64,000 bases of DNA from Ceratotherium simum simum (Eukaryota; Chordata; Mammalia; Perissodactyla; Rhinocerotidae), in contig NW_004454195.1 of NCBI RefSeq assembly GCF_000283155.1, forward strand, positions 7,021,897-7,085,896, in the 5' to 3' direction. Position 1 is the first letter of the stretch. Every line of letters begins with the position of its first letter. Positions 58,740 through 64,000 of the stretch are shown piece after piece. Position numbers and translations under genes: made by a program. The notes under the pieces are model-generated. The model was given only the letters and a program-made list of their open reading frames with translations, did no database searches and had not been told where the DNA came from.

Positions 58740-59394
58740 TGAAAAGGCCCATAGACTTCTGCTTCCACCCACAATGGAGTAACAGTGTAACATTTACTCT
58801 CTCATCTTAAACAACTGAAAAACCAGGCAAAATATATGAAACTGTCTTCAGACATTGACAGACAGGCAGTGAAGGACAGCGATACCTAAGAGAAGAGAAA
58901 TAAACACAGTTTGCCCTGTGATTGCTCCAACTAACTGCAGAAAGAGTTTCCAGGGCACAGTACAGGGAGGTAGAACCCAAAAAGATCTTGGCTGTCTCCC
59001 TAAGTTGAGGTGATGGAGTTGACAATTCAGGGACATCAAGAAGATTAGAATTTTCCAGGCAGACTACCAGAGAAGAAGAAAAGCACAGAGAGCAAGTCCT
59101 AGAGATCTACAAGGGGTCCCCCGTGAGTCTTCACATGAGTAGTGATCAAGGTATAAGTGTGAGGAAACTACCTGGGGCTGGGGAAGGAAACACAAGAAAA
59201 AAATCAGAGGACACAATCCCCATTACTCACTCAGGGCCAGGAATATTCACATTCCCAACAGCCAGTGTATAAAAACTTTGTAATACGTGGAGAATCAAGT
59301 TGAATACTCAGACTGTACTACCTCAGTAGAGGGACTAAATTAGCCCTAGATTAATGTTTGCTTTGATCCGGTAGTATAATAAAAAACATATATC
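58740..59394 (+). mobile_element. L1/HAL1 5' UTR to ORF1 region, left part
   Basis: 'gacttctgcttccacccaca', 'aacaactgaaaaaccaggca' and 'gtataaaaactttgtaatac' appear to belong to the same old element that continues after the LTR at 59,395. Assignment rests on continuity and texture. Confidence 0.5.
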
Positions 59395-59880
59395 TGGTCT
59401 TTGCCCTGGATTCCTGGCACAAAGCTTCAAAAACCCTTAGAATTCCCTGAGTGATAGTGTTATGCTAGTGAGGTGACTCATGGGGGAAGGGCCTAGATAG
59501 CTTCAAGATGGGGGCTTGTCACTAGAAAAACCAACCATGTGATTAGAGAGTTGGAATTTTCAGTTGTCTGACCTCTGGGGAGGGGAGGAGCACTGGAGAT
59601 TGAGTTCAATCACATGGTCAATGATTCAATCAGTCTTGCCTAAGTAATGAAACCCCCATAAAAATTCTTGGACACTGAGGCTCAAGGGAGCTTCCTGCTT
59701 AACACATTGATGTGCTGGGAGGGTGACAGCACCCTAATTCCATGAGGAGAGGGCATGGAAGCTCTGTACTTTCCACTCTTCCCATCTTGCCCTATGTGTC
59801 TCTTCTTTTTAGCTGTTTCTGAGTTCTAGCCTTTATAATAGTAAGTATACCACTTTCCTGAGTTCTGGAAATTTCCTGAG
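59395..59880 (+). mobile_element. ERV LTR fragment nested in the LINE
   Basis: 'ggggaagggcctagatagct', 'aaccaaccatgtgattagag', 'gtaatgaaacccccataaaa', 'gtgctgggagggtgac' and 'actttcctgagttctg' follow a known mammalian LTR consensus in order. The 3' end is cut at the 'gagttctg' point. The subfamily is not named with confidence. Confidence 0.72.
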
Positions 59881-61030
59881 TCATGGCATGCAAAGAAGCA
59901 GGAAAATAGAACAGATAATGATGCAAAAAACAAAATCATAGAAAAAAGACCCAGAAATGGCACAGATAAGGGAATGAGTAGAAAAGATAATAAAACTGCA
60001 ATTATAAGTATACTTCATTTCTTTAAGAAGGTAGAGAAAAGCATTGGTGCTTAAGCAGAAATATGGAAAATGGAAAAATGAAACAAAACAAACTTATAAG
60101 GATGAAAATGTATAACGTCTGAGATGAAAAATATGTTAGATGGGATTAACATCAAATTAGACACTGCAGAAGAAAACATTAGTGAACTTGAAAACATAGC
60201 AATAGAAACTACCTAAAATTAAACAAAGAGAGAAAAAGATGGAAAAAAATGATAAGAACATCAAGGAACTGTGAGACAACCTCAATTGTTCCAATATATA
60301 TTTAAATAGAGTCCCAGAAAGAGAAGAAAGAGGGAGGAAACAAAAAATTTTGAAAAGATAATGGCCAAATACTCTCCATATGTGATGAAAACTACAAACT
60401 CAGTTTCAGGAATCTCAACAAACCTCCAAGCACAAGGAAGATGAAGAAAATGACACCAATGCCCATTATAAATAAATTGCTTCAAAACAGTGTAAAAGAA
60501 AATCTTAAAATCATCCAGAGAAAAAAAAAAGTGCATTAATTATGGAGGAAAAAATAAGAATGACAGCAGACACATCAGAAACAACACAAGCTAGAACACA
60601 GTGGAGCAACAGCTTTAAGATACTGAAATTAAACTGTTGTCAACCTGGAATCCTATACCCAAAAAAAAAAATCCTTTGAAGACAAAATAACAACAATCTC
60701 ATACCTACAAAATCTAAAAGAATGCATGGCTAGCAGAACAACACTAAAAAAAATGATAAAGGAAGTCTTTCAAACAAAAGGAAAATAATACCAAAATGAA
60801 ATCTGCATCTAAGCAAAGGAATGGAGAACACTAGAAATAGTAAATACATAGGTGGATATACAACACGTTTTTCTTATTTTTCTAAATCAGCTTAAAAGAT
60901 ATTTATTTAAAGTAAAAATAGTAAAATGTATTGTGAGTTCATTACATATGTAGAAACAAAATATATGACAAAATTAGCACAAAGGCCAGGAGAAGTGAAT
61001 AGAAATACATGGTGATAAGATTCTCATACA
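59881..61030 (+). mobile_element. L1/HAL1 ORF1 region, right part
   Basis: 'catggcatgcaaagaagcag', 'agcaatagaaactacctaaa', 'gagtcccagaaagagaagaa', 'aatggccaaatactctccat', 'tcttaaaatcatccagagaa' and 'gtcaacctggaatcctatac' are the ORF1 3' half in consensus order, with all frames broken. Confidence 0.75.
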
Positions 61031-61054
61031 ATATAGGAATTGGAATAATTCTAA

Positions 61055-61930
61055 CATGCATTTTTGTAGAAATTGACATGCTGATTCTAAAATTTATATG
61101 GAAATGCAAAGGTCTTGGAATAATTTTTAAAAGAAGACTGATATTACCTGATTTAAAGACATTATAAAGCTACAGTAATCAAGACAGTGTGATTGCTATA
61201 AAGATAGACATATAGATCAATGGTGGGGAATAGAGTCCAGAAACAGACCCACACGTATATGGTCAATTGATTTTTGACAAAGTTTCAAGGCCATTTAATG
61301 GGAAAAGGATGCAAAGGTGCTAATATATTCAACTAACCATGCTAAAACAATTAATTAAATAGCTATGTGCAAAAAAAAGAAATTAAACTTGATTCTTAAC
61401 TCACAACATATATAAAATGAACTCAGATAAGAACATATGACTAAATGTAAGAGCTAAAACTATAAAACTTATAGGATGAAACATAGATGATGTTGTAGAC
61501 CTTGAGCTTGGCAAAGATTTTTTAAGTAGGACACCAAAAATCAAAATTCATAAAAGAAAAAAATTGATAAATTAGACTTAAAATTAAATTCTTCTTAAAA
61601 TTAAATTCAAGGAACAATGCAATGAAAATGAAAAGGCAAGGCACAGACTGGGAGAAAATATTTGCAAATTTATACCCAACAAAGAACTTGTACCTAGAGT
61701 TTATTTTGATGTTGTACAACTCAATCACAGGAAGACAATCCAATAAAAACTGGGCAAAATAGTTGAATAAACTCTTCACCAAAGAAGACATATAGATGGC
61801 AAATAAATACATAAAAAGATACTTCACATTATTATTCATTAGAGACATGAAAATTAAAGTGACAATGAGATACCACTACACACCCACTAGAAATACTGAA
61901 ATTTAAAGGTCTGACCATACCAGAATGAAC
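61055..61930 (+). mobile_element. Decayed L1 ORF2, region after the RT domain
   Basis: 'atggaaatgcaaaggtcttg', 'ctacagtaatcaagacagtg', 'tatatggtcaattgattttt', 'tgggagaaaatatttgcaaa' and 'aatgagataccactacacac' mark the ORF2 3' half. It ends at an ERE insertion. Confidence 0.85.
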
Positions 61931-61932
61931 AA

Positions 61933-62180
61933 TTTTTTTTTTTTGGTGAGAAAGATTGGCCCTAAACTAACAACTGTTGCCAATCTTTCTGTTTTTGCTT
62001 GAGAAAGATTGTCCCTGAGCTAACATCTGTTCCAATCTTCCTCTACTTTGTATAGGGTACACCGCCACAGCATGGCTTGATGAGTGGCGCATAGGTTCAC
62101 ACCTGAGATCCAAACTCACGGACCCCAGGCCGCCGAAGAAGAGCGCACAAACTTAACCACTACACCGCTGGTCATGCCCC
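61933..62180 (-). mobile_element. ERE SINE, antisense, diverged
   Basis: A T-run, then 'gagaaagattggccctaaac', 'gatgagtggcgcataggttc' and the head 'accactacaccgctggtcat'. It has lost the usual ggccggcccc end and shows more changes than the other copies. No target duplication was found. Confidence 0.9.
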
Positions 62181-62189
62181 TTTAATATG

Positions 62190-62560
62190 TTTTTTGGCAT
62201 AAAAACCAAAACCCATTAAGCAAAAAAACTGATAAATCGACTACATAAAATAAAACACTTCCTTATAACGGAAAAATAAAAGCACTATAAACATATTTGG
62301 AAAACAAAATCAACCTGGGAAATAATATTTACAAGACGTATGATGATGGGTTAACTAGCCTTAATATGCAAAGAATTCTTAAAAATTATTTTTTAAAACT
62401 CAAAAGCACATAAACTGGCAAGTCTTCAAAGAAAAAAGAAAGTGATTTACAATAACATAAAAAGATGCTGTTTCTCGGTTATCATCAAGGAAATAAAAAA
62501 GCAAGCAGATACCATATTAATAAATTGGCAAAAAGATTAGCAAGCCTGCAACACTCTACA
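62190..62560 (+). mobile_element. L1M 3' segment, copy A
   Basis: 'aactgataaatcgactacat', 'cctgggaaataatatttaca' and 'aacataaaaagatgctgttt' match an old L1 ORF2-end/3' UTR. Related to 62,970-63,380. Confidence 0.65.
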
Positions 62561-62969
62561 AAGGACGTAGAAGAAAAATATGAATAAATAAATGAATAAA
62601 TGTTCTCTTGACTAGAACTGCATTATAAAAACATAAATTTTTGTAAATTGTCATATATTAAATTCAATCAAAACATTATAGAAATTTGAATAGAAATCAA
62701 ATGCCCATTCAAAATTCCAACTAAATGACTTTGAAAACTTGGCAAAACAGAGTACAAAAATATTTCCAATTATTGTTCAAGAAAGTCATTGGGGCAATAA
62801 GCTGGTAATTTGGTAGAAAAATATTGCCAATTGTTTAGGACAATAAACTATTCACTTGGAGGGAAAAACAATAATGCTGGGACATCATCTCATTTATTTA
62901 AAGAATAAAATTAAGCCATAAAATTGCTAACTAAAATTTAGAAGGAGTTTTTTTGTTTTGAATACTCAT
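62561..62969. other. AT-rich sequence between related L1 segments
   Basis: Probably L1-derived but not assignable. Confidence 0.35.
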
Positions 62970-63380
62970 ACAGTGGGGAAAATCTTTTAGCATATCATAA
63001 AACGCGGAAGCATAAAACAAAAACACTGATAAATGATCACATAAAAGCTGAAAACTTCATTATAAGAGAAAATAAAGCATATTGAACATATTTTTTAAAT
63101 AAAAATACAAACTGGGAAGTAACATTCATAAAGCATATGACAAAAGATTATTTTCCTCAAAGAAATTCTTTAGAATAAAAAAGTGTAATATGACAAGAAG
63201 GGGCAATTACTCAAAGGAAAAACTTAAAACATGGTCAGCAATCATGAAAAGATGTTCTCTCTAACTTATAGTCAAAGAGATGCAAATAAAAGCAACCGTA
63301 TATCATACTGGTAGATTGGCAAAGGTGAAAAATATCAATATCTGTATCGAAAAGGGAATAGGAAATCAGGCACTTATGAT
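62970..63380 (+). mobile_element. L1M 3' segment, copy B
   Basis: 'aacactgataaatgatcaca', 'aactgggaagtaacattcat', 'catgaaaagatgttctctct' and 'agtcaaagagatgcaaataa' parallel copy A in the same order and orientation, diverged. Confidence 0.68.
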
Positions 63381-63457
63381 TTGTTAATCAGAATTTCAAT
63401 TCCTATGCCCTTTCTAGAGATGATTTTGGCAGGCGCCTAGGCAGAAAAAAAAGCAGC

Positions 63458-63526
63458 AAGGAAGAAGGCAGTGAGGGAAGGAGCGAGGGAGGGAAGAAAG
63501 AAAGGGAGAAAGGAAAGAGAAAGAAT
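63458..63526 (+). repeat. GGAA/GAAA-rich purine tract
   Basis: Irregular gaag, ggga and gaaa units, low-complexity. Confidence 0.85.
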
Positions 63527-63559
63527 AAATGTTCTTTCTCTCTTAAATGTCATTTAAGT

Positions 63560-63930
63560 AAATTATGGGATAAACAGGACAATATCCGGCAACCATTAAG
63601 AATAATATAGAATCTTTCTTGTCATGAATAAATGCTCAAAATCAGTATAACCACATATGTCACATATAAGCATATGTATAAAAGACAGTATACAAGGTGT
63701 AATCCCAACCACATAAAATGAGTGTGGAGGCACGTGCGCGTGTGTGTGTGTGTATGTATTCGTAGAGAGCTATCGAAAAGAGTTTTCACCAGTATATTAA
63801 CAGTGGTTATGCCTTGGTGAAGGAATTCCATGTGGTTATTTTATATTAATTTTTACACTTTTCTAATACTGTTTTTAAAATAATAAGCAGGTTTCAGTTT
63901 TAAAGTAATAAAGCTATTTTTTAGATGTGA
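63560..63930 (+). mobile_element. Old L1M-type 3' terminus with TG microsatellite
   Basis: 'ttaacagtggttatgccttg', 'ttacacttttctaatactgt' and an A-rich end parallel the terminus at 15,400-15,745. A CGTGCGCG(TG)n run (63,731-63,760) is embedded. Confidence 0.6.
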
Positions 63931-64000
63931 CTCATCCAATAAGATGAAAGGAATTGTTTAATAGTAATGTAGGAACTGATTCAACTTAAGATCACATATA

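Overview
The window is vertebrate nuclear DNA from a placental mammal. It has AT-rich unique sequence, many decayed LINE-1 pieces, MIR and L2 relics, MER5/MER20 DNA transposon fossils and MaLR-type LTRs. Nine copies of a tRNA-derived SINE carry the ggccggcc...tagtggttaag head and the gaggaagat...ttagctcagggc tail of the equine repetitive elements (ERE). That points to a perissodactyl, most likely a horse-type equid, although rhinoceros or tapir cannot be excluded from sequence alone.

I find no functional protein-coding gene, no exon chain with credible splice sites, no tRNA or rRNA gene and no CRISPR array. The only reading frame with recognisable protein similarity is the C-terminal end of a 5'-truncated LINE-1 ORF2 on the minus strand (39,560-40,291). 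The other open frames are short and unrelated to families I know, or lie inside repeats. The window is best read as intergenic sequence or the interior of a long intron.

Layout. 0-10 kb: an L1 3' end and an MST/MLT-like LTR at the left edge, MIR and MER5 relics, a TG microsatellite, an ERE fused to an L1 3' tail (6.9-7.2 kb), and three unique stretches that look like conserved non-coding elements. 10-20 kb: a MIR interrupted by two perfect palindromes, several LTRs in both orientations, and a long AT-rich block of antisense L1. 20-26 kb: L1 3' and antisense L1 ORF2 sequence with two EREs, then a complete 834-bp LTR with a 5-bp target duplication (24,717-25,550). 26-33 kb: an L1 endonuclease-region relic, a HAL1/L1 ORF1-type element split by an MLT1B-like LTR, and an L1M 3' end. 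33-43 kb: an LTR with an ERE nested in it, a young-looking ERE, an ERE1-type copy, and the youngest L1 piece, next to a 28-bp repeat shared with a site 1.2 kb away. 43-57 kb: mostly unique sequence with scattered MIR, L2 and MER elements, another L1 3' end, and the best candidate conserved non-coding region (51.2-52.4 kb). 57-64 kb: stacked decayed L1 segments with a nested LTR, one ERE, and two related copies of an L1 3' region.

With no genes, there is no pathway to describe. What the sequence supports is a history of insertions: old L1, HAL1, MIR, L2 and MER elements first, then MaLR LTRs, then EREs and the 39.5-kb L1. Family names come from recognising consensus motifs by eye, not from a database search. 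Boundaries without a visible target-site duplication are good to roughly 10-30 bp.
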